A DNA stretch of 56,537 bases from Streptomyces africanus (GTDB lineage: Bacteria; Actinomycetota; Actinomycetes; Streptomycetales; Streptomycetaceae), in NCBI RefSeq assembly GCF_002150735.1, contig NZ_MUKA01000230.1, forward strand, positions 1-56,537. The letters run 5' to 3'. The notes below the pieces were generated by a model. The model made no database searches. It was not told the DNA's origin and saw only the letters and a program-made list of their open reading frames with translations. This document shows, piece after piece, positions 1 through 8,239 of the stretch (positions within the stretch are counted from its first letter, which is position 1; each line of letters begins with the position of its first letter). The position numbers and the translations under genes are program-made.

Positions 1-2
1 TG

Positions 3-299
3 CAGCCCGATGAGCGCGCTGACGGCCTGACCAGCGCGCTCATCGGGCTGCACGGCTGGGGCGAGGACGAGGGGGAGGTCGTAGCGGCGGTGGGCAGCAA
101 TGCGTACGGGCACCACTCGGCGACGCCGTTCCTGACGCTGCGCTCCCACCCCGGTGGCACGCGGCTGATGGTGACGCTGGTCGTGCTCACTGCCGACCCG
201 GTGGTGAACGCGTCGGCCGAGGGGGCCGGGGCCCGGGTCGAGGCCGACGGGAGCGTGGAGATCCGATTCCCCGACGGCACGCGGGAGTTCGTCTCGTGA
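3..299 (+). CDS. C-terminal fragment of an unidentified protein
   Basis: An open frame enters from the left edge, in phase from base 3, and stops with TGA at 297-299, leaving about 98 residues. The readable part has a short histidine patch (YGHHSATPF), a hydrophobic beta-like stretch (LMVTLVVLTAD) and a charged tail ending FPDGTREFVS. There is no start inside the window with a good ribosome site, so it is read as the end of a longer gene. I do not recognise the family with confidence. The C-terminal part of a heparinase-like or DUF2264-type protein is a weak guess only. It converges on the Tct operon across a strong hairpin. Confidence 0.6.
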   Translation, partial: QPDERADGLTSALIGLHGWGEDEGEVVAAVGSNAYGHHSATPFLTLRSHPGGTRLMVTLVVLTADPVVNASAEGAGARVEADGSVEIRFPDGTREFVS

Positions 300-305
300 T
301 CACAG

Positions 306-343
306 CCGTGGGGGCGCGGCCCGGTTGAGCCACGCCCCCACGG
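306..343. terminator. Bidirectional hairpin terminator
   Basis: CCGTGGGGGCG at 306-316 pairs perfectly with CGCCCCCACGG at 333-343. Three more pairs (GGC/GCC) form inside after one mismatch. It lies between two convergent genes and has no T-tract, as is usual in Streptomyces. Confidence 0.75.
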
Positions 344-354
344 TCAGGCTTGCG

Positions 355-1851
355 TCAGGCCTCCACGCGCCTGCGCGTCACCGCCTTCCGCACCAGCGGC
401 CAGGCCAGCAGCAGCACGATCACCGCGTACACCGTCACCGCGAACGGCGTGTTGAACAGCCCCGTCACGCTGCCGTCGCTGATCTGGAGCGCGCGCCGCA
501 ACTGCTGCTCGGCGTTCGGGCCGAGGATCACGCCGATGACGGCGGGCAGCACCGGCAGTCCGTAGCGGCGCATGCCGAAGCCGATCAGGCCGATGATCAG
601 CAGGATCACCAGGTCGATCACCTCACCGCCGACCGCGTACGCGCCGACCGCCGCGAAGAACATGATCCCGGCGTACAGGTACGGGCGCGGAATGCGCAGC
701 AGCTTCGCCCACACCGGCGCCAGCGGCAGGTTGAGCGCGAGCAGCAGCACCATGCCGACGAAGAGCGAGGCGATCAGGCCCCAGACCAGGTCGGGTTCGC
801 GCTCGAAGAGCAGCGGGCCGGGCTGGATGCCGTACTGCTGGAAGGCGGCCAGCATCACGGCCGCGACCGCCGTGGTCGGCAGGCCCAGGGTCAGCATCGA
901 CACCAGCGTGCCCGCCGCCGAGGCCGACGCCGCCGACTCCGGCCCGGCCACGCCCTCGATCGCGCCCTTGCCCCACTCGTCCTTGTGCTTGGACAGGCGC
1001 TTCTCCGTCACGTACGACAGGAACGTCGGGATCTCCGCGCCACCGGCCGGGATCGCGCCGAACGGGAAGCCGATGAACGGGCCGCGCAGCCACGACTTCC
1101 AGGTCCGGTTCACATCGCCGCGCCCCAGCCACGGACGCCCCACCGGGATCGGCTCCGGCGGCCTGCGCCGCAGGTGCGCCGCCACCCACAGGGCCTCGCC
1201 GATCGCGAACAGACCGACCGCGACGATCACCACGTCGATGCCGTCGGCCAGTTGCAGCGAGCCGAAGGTCAGGCGCTGCTGGCCGGTCATCTGGTCCAGG
1301 CCCACCAGGCCCAGCGTGAGGCCGATGAGCAGGGAGGCGAGGCCCCGGATACGGGACGAGCCCAGCACCGACGTCACCGCGATGAACGCCAGCACCATGA
1401 TGGCGAAGTAGTCCGGCGCGCCGATGTCCACGGCCAGTTCGGCGACCGTCGGGGCGAGCGCCACCAGCAGGATCGTGCCGATCAGGCCACCCGCGAAGTG
1501 CCCGACGGCGGCCGCCGCGAGGGCCTGCGCGCCGCGCCCGGACTTGGCCATGGGGTTGCCCTCCATGGCCGCCACCACCGCCGCGCTCTCGCCTGGCGTG
1601 TTGAGCAGGATGGAAGTGGTCGAGCCGCCGAACATCGCGCCGTAGTAGATACCGGCGAACATGATGAACGCGCCGATCGGGTCGAGCCCGTACGTCACCG
1701 GCAGCAGCAGCGCCACCGCCATGGCCGGGCCGATGCCGGGCAGCACGCCGATCGCCGTGCCGAGCAGCACACCGATCGCGGCCCAGAGCAGGTTGACCGG
1801 GGTGAGGGCCGTACCGAAGCCGTCCAGAAGGGAGTTGAAGGCATCCATCAC
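355..1851 (-). CDS. tctA: TctA-family tripartite tricarboxylate transporter large permease
   Basis: Large membrane subunit of a tripartite tricarboxylate transporter, 498 residues, the usual TctA length. It contains the family hallmark loop VLPGIGPAMAVALLLP near residues 38-53 and the stretch YYGAMFGGSTTSILLNTPGE shortly after, followed by about ten further hydrophobic segments. It should form the cation-driven uptake channel in the plasma membrane, fed by the binding protein of the same operon. The start ATG overlaps the stop of tctB by four bases, so the two are translationally coupled. The substrate cannot be read from sequence; citrate-like or aromatic carboxylates are typical. Confidence 0.93.
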   Translation of the reverse strand: MMDAFNSLLDGFGTALTPVNLLWAAIGVLLGTAIGVLPGIGPAMAVALLLPVTYGLDPIGAFIMFAGIYYGAMFGGSTTSILLNTPGESAAVVAAMEGNPMAKSGRGAQALAAAAVGHFAGGLIGTILLVALAPTVAELAVDIGAPDYFAIMVLAFIAVTSVLGSSRIRGLASLLIGLTLGLVGLDQMTGQQRLTFGSLQLADGIDVVIVAVGLFAIGEALWVAAHLRRRPPEPIPVGRPWLGRGDVNRTWKSWLRGPFIGFPFGAIPAGGAEIPTFLSYVTEKRLSKHKDEWGKGAIEGVAGPESAASASAAGTLVSMLTLGLPTTAVAAVMLAAFQQYGIQPGPLLFEREPDLVWGLIASLFVGMVLLLALNLPLAPVWAKLLRIPRPYLYAGIMFFAAVGAYAVGGEVIDLVILLIIGLIGFGMRRYGLPVLPAVIGVILGPNAEQQLRRALQISDGSVTGLFNTPFAVTVYAVIVLLLAWPLVRKAVTRRRVEA

Positions 1852-2387
1852 AGCACTCCCATCAGCGGACCGCCGGGCAGGGGCACTCCGAGCAGGTTGT
1901 TGAAGACGACGTAGGTGACGAGGGACAGCCCGGCCGCGATGAGCGGATCGCGGTCGGTCCTGCGGCTGCCGAGCGCGAACGCCGCACCCCAGAACAGCAG
2001 CGCGCCCGCGACGGGGAAGCCGAGCGGCTCGATCAGGACGGCCGAGCCGAGGAAGACCCCGGCGAGCAGCAGCACCGTGCGCCCGTCGGCGGGCTCGGAC
2101 AGGTCGATGTCCTCACCGCCCTCGGCCTGGCCCCGGCCGCCGCGCAGCACGTCCACGGCGAGCAGCGCGGCGATCACCAGCAGGCCGGCGCCGACCACGA
2201 CCGGCACGGTCTTCGGGCCGACGGGTCCGCGCTGGGCGATGTCGACGTCCATGGTGAGCGCGTCGGTCAGGACGAGCACGCCCAGTACCAGCAGCAGCGC
2301 GCACACGCCGAGTTCGGAGTGCTCCCGCAGCCACGAGCGCCGCTCGCCCTGCTCCGCGGGGGGAATGTCGGTGGTCTGCGTCGTCAC
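1848..2387 (-). CDS. tctB: TctB-family tripartite tricarboxylate transporter small permease
   Basis: Small membrane subunit of the same transporter, 179 residues. A hydrophilic N-terminus of about 25 residues is followed by four hydrophobic segments (for example LGVCALLLVLGVLVLTDAL and VLLLAGVFLGSAVLIEPLG), the typical TctB layout. TctB proteins are poorly conserved, so the call rests on this topology and on the position between tctC and tctA with four-base overlaps at both ends. Confidence 0.88.
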   Translation of the reverse strand: MTTQTTDIPPAEQGERRSWLREHSELGVCALLLVLGVLVLTDALTMDVDIAQRGPVGPKTVPVVVGAGLLVIAALLAVDVLRGGRGQAEGGEDIDLSEPADGRTVLLLAGVFLGSAVLIEPLGFPVAGALLFWGAAFALGSRRTDRDPLIAAGLSLVTYVVFNNLLGVPLPGGPLMGVL

Positions 2388-3376
2388 AGTCCCAGCTCCT
2401 TCAGCACCGAAACCACGCGCTTGTCCTCGGCGTCGAGGAACGCGCCGAACTCCTCACCGGTGAGGAAGGCGTCGTCCCAGCCGTTCTGCCGCAGGGACGT
2501 ACGCCACTCGTCCGAGCCGTGCAGTTCCTCGATCAGCCGCACGAGCTTGCCGCGCTCCCCGTCGGTCAGCCCGGGCGGGGCGACGATGCCGCGCCAGTTG
2601 GTGAAGTTCACGTCGTACCCGGCCTCCTTCAGCGTGGGCGCGTCCAGCCCCTCGACGCGCTCGGGGCCGGTGACCGCGAGGAGACGCAGCTCGCCCGCCT
2701 TGATCTGGTCCTGGTACTCGCCGACACCGGACACCCCGAAAGCGACCTTGTTGCCGAGGATCGACGCGAGCAGCTCGCCGCCGCCGTCGAACGGGATGTA
2801 GTTGACCTGCTTCGGGGGAATCCCGGCGGCCCGTGCCATCAGCATCGGCGCGAGGTGGTCGGGCCCGCCGGGCGACGAGCCGCCGCCCACCGGGAGCTTG
2901 CCCGGGTTCTCCTTCCAGGCACTGACGAGATCGTCGATCGTCTTGTACGGGGAGTCCTTGGCGACCACGACGACGTCCTGCTCCTCGGTGAGCCGGGCGA
3001 TGGGCGTGGTGTCGCCGAGCGTCTTCGGCGCGTCGTTGGAGCGGACGGCGCCCACGACCCCGAGGCCCATGGACATGGCGAGCTTGCCGTTGCCGTGCTC
3101 GCTCACGAGCCGGCTCAGGCCGACCGTGCCGCCGGCGCCGGGCAGGTTGAACACCTCGATGTTGTGGGTCAGTCCGGCGTCCTCGGCGTTCTTCGCGGCC
3201 GTACGGGCCGTGATGTCGTAGCCGCCGCCGGGCGTGTTGGGGACCATGAAACGCAGGCCCGGGATCTGTGTGCCGGTCTCGGAGCCGCTGCCGGTGGTCA
3301 GCAGCGGCGGTCCGACGAGCACGAGCACGGCGGCCCCGAGCAGGGCGAGGGGGGTGCGCAGGCGCACGAGTGCCAC
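2384..3376 (-). CDS. tctC: TctC/Bug-family carboxylate-binding protein, exported
   Basis: Extracytoplasmic binding subunit that captures the carboxylate for TctAB. After a signal segment (LRTPLALLGAAVLVLVG) the mature part opens with GLRFMVPNTPGGGYDITART, the classic Bug-family ligand loop, and contains FNLPGAGGTVG and the conserved GGSSPGGPDH region. About 330 residues from the chosen GTG at 3376. A second GTG directly upstream and one nine bases downstream are alternatives, and the open frame continues to a TTG at 3481 that would put a long proline-rich tail before the signal peptide, which I consider unlikely. There is no obvious lipobox cysteine. First gene of the operon. No TctDE-type two-component system lies next to it. 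Confidence 0.9.
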   Translation of the reverse strand: MALVRLRTPLALLGAAVLVLVGPPLLTTGSGSETGTQIPGLRFMVPNTPGGGYDITARTAAKNAEDAGLTHNIEVFNLPGAGGTVGLSRLVSEHGNGKLAMSMGLGVVGAVRSNDAPKTLGDTTPIARLTEEQDVVVVAKDSPYKTIDDLVSAWKENPGKLPVGGGSSPGGPDHLAPMLMARAAGIPPKQVNYIPFDGGGELLASILGNKVAFGVSGVGEYQDQIKAGELRLLAVTGPERVEGLDAPTLKEAGYDVNFTNWRGIVAPPGLTDGERGKLVRLIEELHGSDEWRTSLRQNGWDDAFLTGEEFGAFLDAEDKRVVSVLKELGL

Positions 3377-3739
3377 CACCTGTCGGTACGTCGTTGCGGG
3401 TAGGTAAGGGCCCTGTGGGGGAGGGTGACGTGGGCCACATGGTGCACCGGCGCCGACGGGCTGTCTCTCTTGCGGAACCAACGGAGGTTTTGGTCTTTGC
3501 GGTCACCGGAGCGACCCCGGCGACGCGAGTTCCCGGGGCCGCCCGGCACGCGGCCTGTGCTCCGGGGCCTTCGAGCCGGACGCGTCTCGCCGTGCTGCCC
3601 AGGAGGGCGACTTCAACTGTGTGTCCGCCCGTCGGCCGGGCGCCTGAGGGAGCGGAGGTTGATGTCCATTCGTACTCCGCAGCGCGGACAGCAGCGGCCG
3701 CAAGGGCCGGTTCTCTCGTATGAAAGGCGTTCCTGTTCC
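3377..3739. other. Intergenic region between tctC and the hemerythrin gene
   Basis: A 363-base divergent spacer that should carry both promoters. I could not pick a convincing -35/-10 pair. It contains an in-frame ATG at 3662 preceded at 3654-3658 by GGAGG only three bases away, which could extend the hemerythrin protein by 26 residues. Confidence 0.4.
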
Positions 3740-4231
3740 ATGGCCGATACACAAGACGTCGTCGAGCTCATCCTCCGGGACCACCGGCGGATGGAGGACC
3801 TCTTCCGCCGGATGCGGAGCGTCGAAGCCGACCGGCCGGGCGCGCTGCGGGAATTCGCGGATCTGCTGATCGCGCACGCGCTGGCCGAGGAGGCCAGGGT
3901 CTACCCGGCGCTCAAGCGGTACAAGAACATCGACGACGAAGAGGTCGAGCACGGCGAGCACGAACACGACGAAGGCAACAAGGCCCTCCTGGAACTCCTC
4001 GAAGTGGAGGAGGTCGGCTCCGACGCGTGGGACGAGAAGCTCGAGGAGCTGGTGCAGGCCGTCACCCACCACGCCGACGAGGAGGAGCGCACCATCCTCA
4101 ACGGCGCGCGCGAGAACGTGGCGATGGAACGGCGCGAGGAGCTGGGCCGGGCGTTCCGGCAGGAGCGTGAGCGGCAACTGAAGGCCGGCTGCGGGTCCGT
4201 CGGCAACGTGCGCAAGATCGTCGAGTCGTGA
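3740..4231 (+). CDS. Hemerythrin HHE domain protein
   Basis: A 163-residue cytoplasmic protein with a hemerythrin-type four-helix bundle that would bind a di-iron centre. Iron-ligand candidates appear in order: RDHRRMEDLF (residues 9-18), IAHALAEEARVYP, HGEHEHDEGN and VTHHADEEER. The protein is very acidic in the middle. Such Streptomyces proteins are usually linked to oxygen, nitric oxide or redox stress, but nothing here shows the role directly. The start is ATG 3740, with AAGG at 3724-3727 as ribosome site; an upstream in-frame ATG at 3662 is possible. It ends before a strong convergent terminator and appears monocistronic. Confidence 0.88.
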   Translation: MADTQDVVELILRDHRRMEDLFRRMRSVEADRPGALREFADLLIAHALAEEARVYPALKRYKNIDDEEVEHGEHEHDEGNKALLELLEVEEVGSDAWDEKLEELVQAVTHHADEEERTILNGARENVAMERREELGRAFRQERERQLKAGCGSVGNVRKIVES

Positions 4232-4260
4232 GCAGAGCGGGCCGGCCCCGCCCACGCACG

Positions 4261-4288
4261 GAGCCCGGACCGGCACCGGTCCGGGCTC
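4261..4288. terminator. Bidirectional hairpin terminator
   Basis: GAGCCCGGACCG at 4261-4272 and CGGTCCGGGCTC at 4277-4288 form a perfect 12-base-pair stem with a four-base loop between the convergent hemerythrin and peptidase genes. Confidence 0.85.
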
Positions 4289-4303
4289 CCGCGTGCGCCA
4301 GCC

Positions 4304-5848
4304 CTACGAGGGTGCCGGGCAGTCGAGGTCCCGTCCCGGCAGGCGCCCCGTGGCCAGGTACGCGTTGACCGTGTCGTCGACGCACGGTACGCCGTAGACG
4401 CCGTACACCGCGTGCTGGTCGGCGCCGGTCAGGGTGATCAGGCGCGAGGAGGGCCACCTGCCGCGGACCGCTCGGGCGCCGTCGTAGCCGGTGCGCGGAT
4501 CCCCGGTGGCGTTGACCAGCAGGGCCGGCAGGTCGTCCCGGACCGTCGTCGGTCGCTCGCGCGGCCGGTCCCAGAAGGCGCACGGGTTGAGGTTGTTGGT
4601 CACGGGCGCGAAGAGCGGGTCCTGCGCGCGGGTGCGCTGGACGTCGCGCCAGTAGATCTCGGGGTCCCGCGGAGCGGCTCCGTCACCGCACACGATCGCC
4701 GTCTGCACACTGCCGTAGGGGGAGTCGGTGCCCGTGAGCACGAATGCGAGCACCCCTGCGAGCCACGGGGACGGCGTCACCGTCCGCCCCTCCGAGGCCC
4801 GGAGCATGTCCCGCATTCCCTGGGCGAAGTCCCCGTAGGCGGCGTCGTTGTCCTGCGAGAGGCCGTTGAGGGCGACGATCGGCATGACGTGCTCGTCCAG
4901 GCGGTGCTCGCCGAGCCGCAGCGGAGTGCGGGCGGCGGCGCGCCGGACGCGTTCCACGGTGGCCAGCACCTCGCTCCGCGTACGGCCCAGACCGTAGGTC
5001 GCGTCGCGGGCGGCCGCCCAGGAGGCCCAGCCCTTCAGGGCCTGGCGGTTGGCCCGCTCGACACCCAGCCACAGCCGGGCACCGTAGCGGTCCGGGTCGA
5101 TCACACCGTCGAGGACGACCCGGTCGGTCCGGCCGGGGAACAGCGTGGCGTACACCTCGCCGAGGTAGCTGCCGTACGAGTAGCCCAGGTAGGAGATCCG
5201 CCGCTCGCCGAGCGCGGCCCGGACGACGTCCAGGTCGCGCGCGGTGTTGCGGGTGGTGGCGTGGGGCAGGACGTCACCCGCGTGGGTGCGGCAGCGCTCG
5301 GCGAGGTCCTTCGAGAACGCGGCCATGCGGTCGAAGCCGGCCCGGTCCTCACCCGCCCCGCGCCACGCCGAGCCGGTCGGCCAGTGGCAGTCCAGCGGCG
5401 TACTGCGGCCGACGAAGCGGGGATCCACGCCGACCACGTCGTACCGGGCGGCGACGTCCTTCATCGCCTTGCGCACCCACGGCGGATCGCCGAGGGTCTG
5501 CCCGCCGGGGCCGCCGCCGTTGAGCAGCAGCGGGCCGACGCGGCGGTCGGTGTCGGTGGCGCGGATCCGGGATATCGCGACGGTGATCGTACGGCCGCCG
5601 GGGTCCGAGTAGTCCAGCGGGACGGTCACGTCGGTGCAGCGGGCGCCCGCCTGCTCCAGTTCCTTGCCGGTCGTGTCGTCCGGTCCGACGACGCAGCTCT
5701 TCCAGGTGAGGCGCTGGTGGTGGTAGCGGGCGAGGGGGTCGGAGGCGGGACTCGCCCCGGCCGTGGCGGGCAGTGCGGTGAGGGCGAGGGCGGCGGCCGT
5801 CAGGGCCAGGGCGGCTCGTCTCGCGGTTCCCGGGCTGCGGGATAACAC
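4304..5848 (-). CDS. Secreted alpha/beta hydrolase, TAP-type tripeptidyl aminopeptidase
   Basis: A 514-residue exported serine hydrolase of the Streptomyces tripeptidyl aminopeptidase family (Tap, SlpD/SlpE relatives), which trims tripeptides from the N-termini of exported proteins. A twin-Arg-like signal sequence (GTARRAALALTAAALALTAL, then TAGASPAS) leads to the mature enzyme. The nucleophile motif GYSYGS puts Ser at about 224. The TAP C-terminal domain supplies Asp about 450 (NATGDPRTG) and His about 479 (DQHAVYG). The oxyanion region is LLLNGGGPGG. The start is GTG 5848 with AAGGGA six bases upstream. The second codon is TTA, so translation should depend on the bldA tRNA. It is transcribed away from the sugar operon. 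Confidence 0.9.
   Translation of the reverse strand: MLSRSPGTARRAALALTAAALALTALPATAGASPASDPLARYHHQRLTWKSCVVGPDDTTGKELEQAGARCTDVTVPLDYSDPGGRTITVAISRIRATDTDRRVGPLLLNGGGPGGQTLGDPPWVRKAMKDVAARYDVVGVDPRFVGRSTPLDCHWPTGSAWRGAGEDRAGFDRMAAFSKDLAERCRTHAGDVLPHATTRNTARDLDVVRAALGERRISYLGYSYGSYLGEVYATLFPGRTDRVVLDGVIDPDRYGARLWLGVERANRQALKGWASWAAARDATYGLGRTRSEVLATVERVRRAAARTPLRLGEHRLDEHVMPIVALNGLSQDNDAAYGDFAQGMRDMLRASEGRTVTPSPWLAGVLAFVLTGTDSPYGSVQTAIVCGDGAAPRDPEIYWRDVQRTRAQDPLFAPVTNNLNPCAFWDRPRERPTTVRDDLPALLVNATGDPRTGYDGARAVRGRWPSSRLITLTGADQHAVYGVYGVPCVDDTVNAYLATGRLPGRDLDCPAPS
5843..5845 (-). promoter_or_regulatory. TTA codon at position 2 of the peptidase gene
   Basis: The start of the gene reads GTG TTA TCC CGC. 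TTA is the leucine codon decoded by the developmentally controlled bldA tRNA in Streptomyces. An early TTA is the usual placement for genes gated by bldA. Confidence 0.8.
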
Positions 5849-6100
5849 GTGGTGTCCCTTCTGTCGCGACGGTCCCCTCGTCGGGTGGTCGTGGACAAGC
5901 CGAGGAGGGGTGCTGTGCGACAGAACGGTAGGGGCGGGCCACGTGCTGATCACTCCGGCTGGCAGCCCGGTCGTGGTGGGGTCAACGCCACCGTCGAGAC
6001 GGGGGCTACGCGGCTTTCCATGGTGGTGGCAACAACCCGGATCTCACCCCCGAGCTGGGAGAACGCTCGGGCAGACCTTGTGCAGGTCGCTGCAGGGGGG

Positions 6101-6129
6101 TTGTCCAGACATTCGCTCACGCCTAGGGT
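6101..6129 (+). promoter_or_regulatory. Housekeeping-type promoter of the sugar operon
   Basis: TTGTCC at 6101-6106, a 17-base spacer, and TAGGGT at 6124-6129. Transcription would start near 6136, immediately before the LacI-type operator. Confidence 0.55.
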
Positions 6130-6140
6130 CGGCTTCCGGG

Positions 6141-6155
6141 TGCAAGCGCTTTCCA
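6141..6155. promoter_or_regulatory. LacI-family operator
   Basis: TGCAAGCGCTTTCCA contains the palindromic core AAGCGCTT and matches the general LacI/GalR operator pattern TGNAANCGNTTNCA at all but the last base. Its place just after the predicted transcription start suits repression. No LacI-family gene lies in the window, so the regulator is elsewhere. Confidence 0.65.
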
Positions 6156-6200
6156 AGTGCTGTCCCAGCGTGTGTCCGCCGGCCGTCCGAGGAGCGCCGC

Positions 6201-7316
6201 ATGTCCTTGTCCCCCGCCCGCCGCCGCGTGGCCGTCGTCGGCACCGGAGCGATCGTCAGCGGCAGTCATCTGCCCGCGCTGCGGGCCCACTCCGACCGGG
6301 TGGAACTGGTCGCCGCCGTCGACGTCGACCAGGAGCGCCTCGACGCCTTCCGCGAACTGGCCGGCGGCCGGGTCGCCGGGTACACCTCGGTGGAGGCGAT
6401 GCTGGACGCCGTCCGTCCCGACCTGGTCCTCATCGGGACGCCGCCCGCCCTGCACCGCGACCAGACGGTGGCCTCGCTCAAGGCCGGTGCCTGGGTGCTG
6501 TGCGAGAAGCCGCTCACCCTCTCGCTCGCCGAGTACGACGAGATCGCCGCCGCCGAGGAGGCCTCCGGGGCGTACGCGGCGGTCGTCTTCCAGCACCGCT
6601 ACGGATCCGGCGCGGTCCACGCCCGCGAGCTGATCACCGGCGGCGAGCTGGGCGCCCCGCTGGTCGCGCACTGCCAGACCACGTGGCACCGGGACGCCGC
6701 GTACTACGCGGTGCCGTGGCGCGGGAAGTGGGCCAGCGAAGGTGGCGGGCCGACCATGGGCCACGGCATCCACCAGTACGACCTCATGCTCCACCTGCTC
6801 GGCGAGTGGGAGGAGATCCGCGCCATGGCCGCGCGGCTCGTCCACGACACGGAGAGCGAGGACGTCTCCACCGCGCTGGTGCGGTTCAGGAGCGGCGCCC
6901 TCGCCACCGTCGTCAACAGCGTGCTCTCCCCGGACGAGGTGAGCCGTATCCGCATCGACTGCGCGGACGCCACGGTCGAACTCACCCACCTGTACGGCCA
7001 CACCAACGACAGCTGGGTCTACACCCCGGCCCCGCACGTCGCCTCCGACCGCGCCATCGCCTGGCGGACCCCCTCGAGCGACGTGCCCAGTTCGCACACC
7101 GCCCAGCTGGGTGCGCTCCTCGACGCCTACGACGACGGCACCCGGCCACCGGGCAGCGGCCAGGACGCCCGCGCCACCCTGGAGTTCGCCGCCGCCCTGT
7201 ACAAGGCGGCGTTCACCGGCCGCTCCGTACACGCGGGAGAGATCGGCCCCGGCGACCCCTTCTACGAGGCCATGCACGGCGAGTACCCCGACTGGGCCCC
7301 CAAGGAGCGCGCATGA
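6201..7316 (+). CDS. Gfo/Idh/MocA family NAD(P)-dependent sugar oxidoreductase
   Basis: A 371-residue oxidoreductase with an N-terminal Rossmann fold (VAVVGTGAIVSGSHLPAL, residues 8-25) and the family signature CEKPLTLS near residue 102, whose lysine takes part in catalysis in this family. The substrate-side region contains HGIHQYDLMLHLLGEW, with the conserved histidine. It probably oxidises a sugar, sugar acid or cyclitol imported by the ABC transporter of the same operon. The start is ATG 6201 with GAGGAG six bases upstream; it is the first gene after the LacI-type operator. Its stop overlaps the next start (ATGA). Confidence 0.9.
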   Translation: MSLSPARRRVAVVGTGAIVSGSHLPALRAHSDRVELVAAVDVDQERLDAFRELAGGRVAGYTSVEAMLDAVRPDLVLIGTPPALHRDQTVASLKAGAWVLCEKPLTLSLAEYDEIAAAEEASGAYAAVVFQHRYGSGAVHARELITGGELGAPLVAHCQTTWHRDAAYYAVPWRGKWASEGGGPTMGHGIHQYDLMLHLLGEWEEIRAMAARLVHDTESEDVSTALVRFRSGALATVVNSVLSPDEVSRIRIDCADATVELTHLYGHTNDSWVYTPAPHVASDRAIAWRTPSSDVPSSHTAQLGALLDAYDDGTRPPGSGQDARATLEFAAALYKAAFTGRSVHAGEIGPGDPFYEAMHGEYPDWAPKERA

Positions 7317-8239
7317 GCATCCGAGTCACCCACACCCACGGCGAGGACATCGCCGTCACGGCGGCGAACGGCACGGAGATCCTCCGCTACGTCTACCGCC
7401 CGGACCCCAACCCCTTCGAGTCCCGCAAGCCGTACGCCCACCCGGTGCGCACCCTGTCCGGCCGCACGGTCACCGGCTACCGCCCGAACGACCACCGCTG
7501 GCACAAGGGCCTGCAGATGACCGCGAGCCATCTGTCCGGCCAGAACTTCTGGGGCGGCAACTGCTACGTCCACGGCCAGGGCTATCTGCCCCTGCCCGAG
7601 CGCGTCGGCTCCATGCGGCACGACGGCTTCCCGGAGTTCACGGTCGAGGACGACCGCCTCGCCTTCACCGAAGAGCTCACCTGGGTCGAGAACGGCGGCG
7701 AGGAATGGGCGCGCGAGGTGCGGGGGCTGACCGTCCACTCGGTGGACGAGGAGGCCGGCGCCTGGGCCCTGGACTGGTCGATCCGCCTCACCAACGTCCG
7801 TTCCGAGCCCCTGGCCTTCGGTTCCCCGACCACCGCGGGCCGTGAGATGGCCGGCTACACCGGACTCCAGTGGCGCGGCCCGCGCGACTTCACCGGCGGC
7901 ACGGTCTTCGCCCCGGACACCGACGCCGACGCCGGCAAGCTGATGGGCACCCAGGGCCCCTGGCTCGCCTTCACCACCGAGCACGACGACGTCGACGGCC
8001 ACTCCACCCTCGTGTTCGCGCACGCGCCCGAGAACCTCGACGAGACGTCCGCGATCCACGAGTCCCACTGGTTCGTCCGCTCCGAACCCTTCCCGACAGT
8101 CGCCTTCTCCTGGGCGTTCTTCGAGGAGTTCGAACTCCCGCCGGGCGAGTCCTTCGCCTACCGCTACCGGCTCGTCGTCGCCGACGGCGCCTGGGACCGC
8201 GACCGGGTCGGCACCCACCTGGAGGGCCTGCCGTGGTGA
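7313..8239 (+). CDS. DUF6807 / PmoA-family protein
   Basis: A 308-residue protein resembling the DUF6807 (PmoA-like) family, common beside Gfo/Idh/MocA enzymes in actinobacterial sugar operons. Visible hallmarks are a histidine-rich N-terminal part (NDHRWHKGLQ, residues 60-69), NFWGGNCYVHGQGY, an internal LTNVRSEPLAFGSPTTAGRE, and GYTGLQWRGPRDF. The fold is expected to be an all-beta sandwich like galactose mutarotases. The biochemical role is not established; sugar binding or epimerisation is inference. It starts with AAGGAG five bases before an ATG that overlaps the previous stop. Confidence 0.82.
   Translation: MSIRVTHTHGEDIAVTAANGTEILRYVYRPDPNPFESRKPYAHPVRTLSGRTVTGYRPNDHRWHKGLQMTASHLSGQNFWGGNCYVHGQGYLPLPERVGSMRHDGFPEFTVEDDRLAFTEELTWVENGGEEWAREVRGLTVHSVDEEAGAWALDWSIRLTNVRSEPLAFGSPTTAGREMAGYTGLQWRGPRDFTGGTVFAPDTDADAGKLMGTQGPWLAFTTEHDDVDGHSTLVFAHAPENLDETSAIHESHWFVRSEPFPTVAFSWAFFEEFELPPGESFAYRYRLVVADGAWDRDRVGTHLEGLPW

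Larger units (their letters stand above)
5849..6200. other. Divergent spacer between the peptidase gene and the sugar operon
   Basis: A 352-base region. The right part carries a promoter and LacI-type operator for the sugar operon. The left part must hold the peptidase promoter, but I see no clear elements there beyond the AAGGGA ribosome site next to its GTG. Confidence 0.5.

Noticed and set aside
3..299. Calling the left-edge fragment a DUF2264 or heparinase protein
   Set aside because: Only the last 98 residues are visible and no motif is decisive.
325..1914. Long plus-strand open frame opposite the TctA gene
   Set aside because: It mirrors tctA, is His/Arg/Gln-rich without any domain, and has no ribosome site. 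It is a shadow of high-GC codon bias.
3662..3739. Upstream ATG extension of the hemerythrin protein
   Set aside because: The GGAGG lies only three bases from that ATG, and the extra 26 residues do not fit the family. ATG 3740 has its own AAGG at usable distance.
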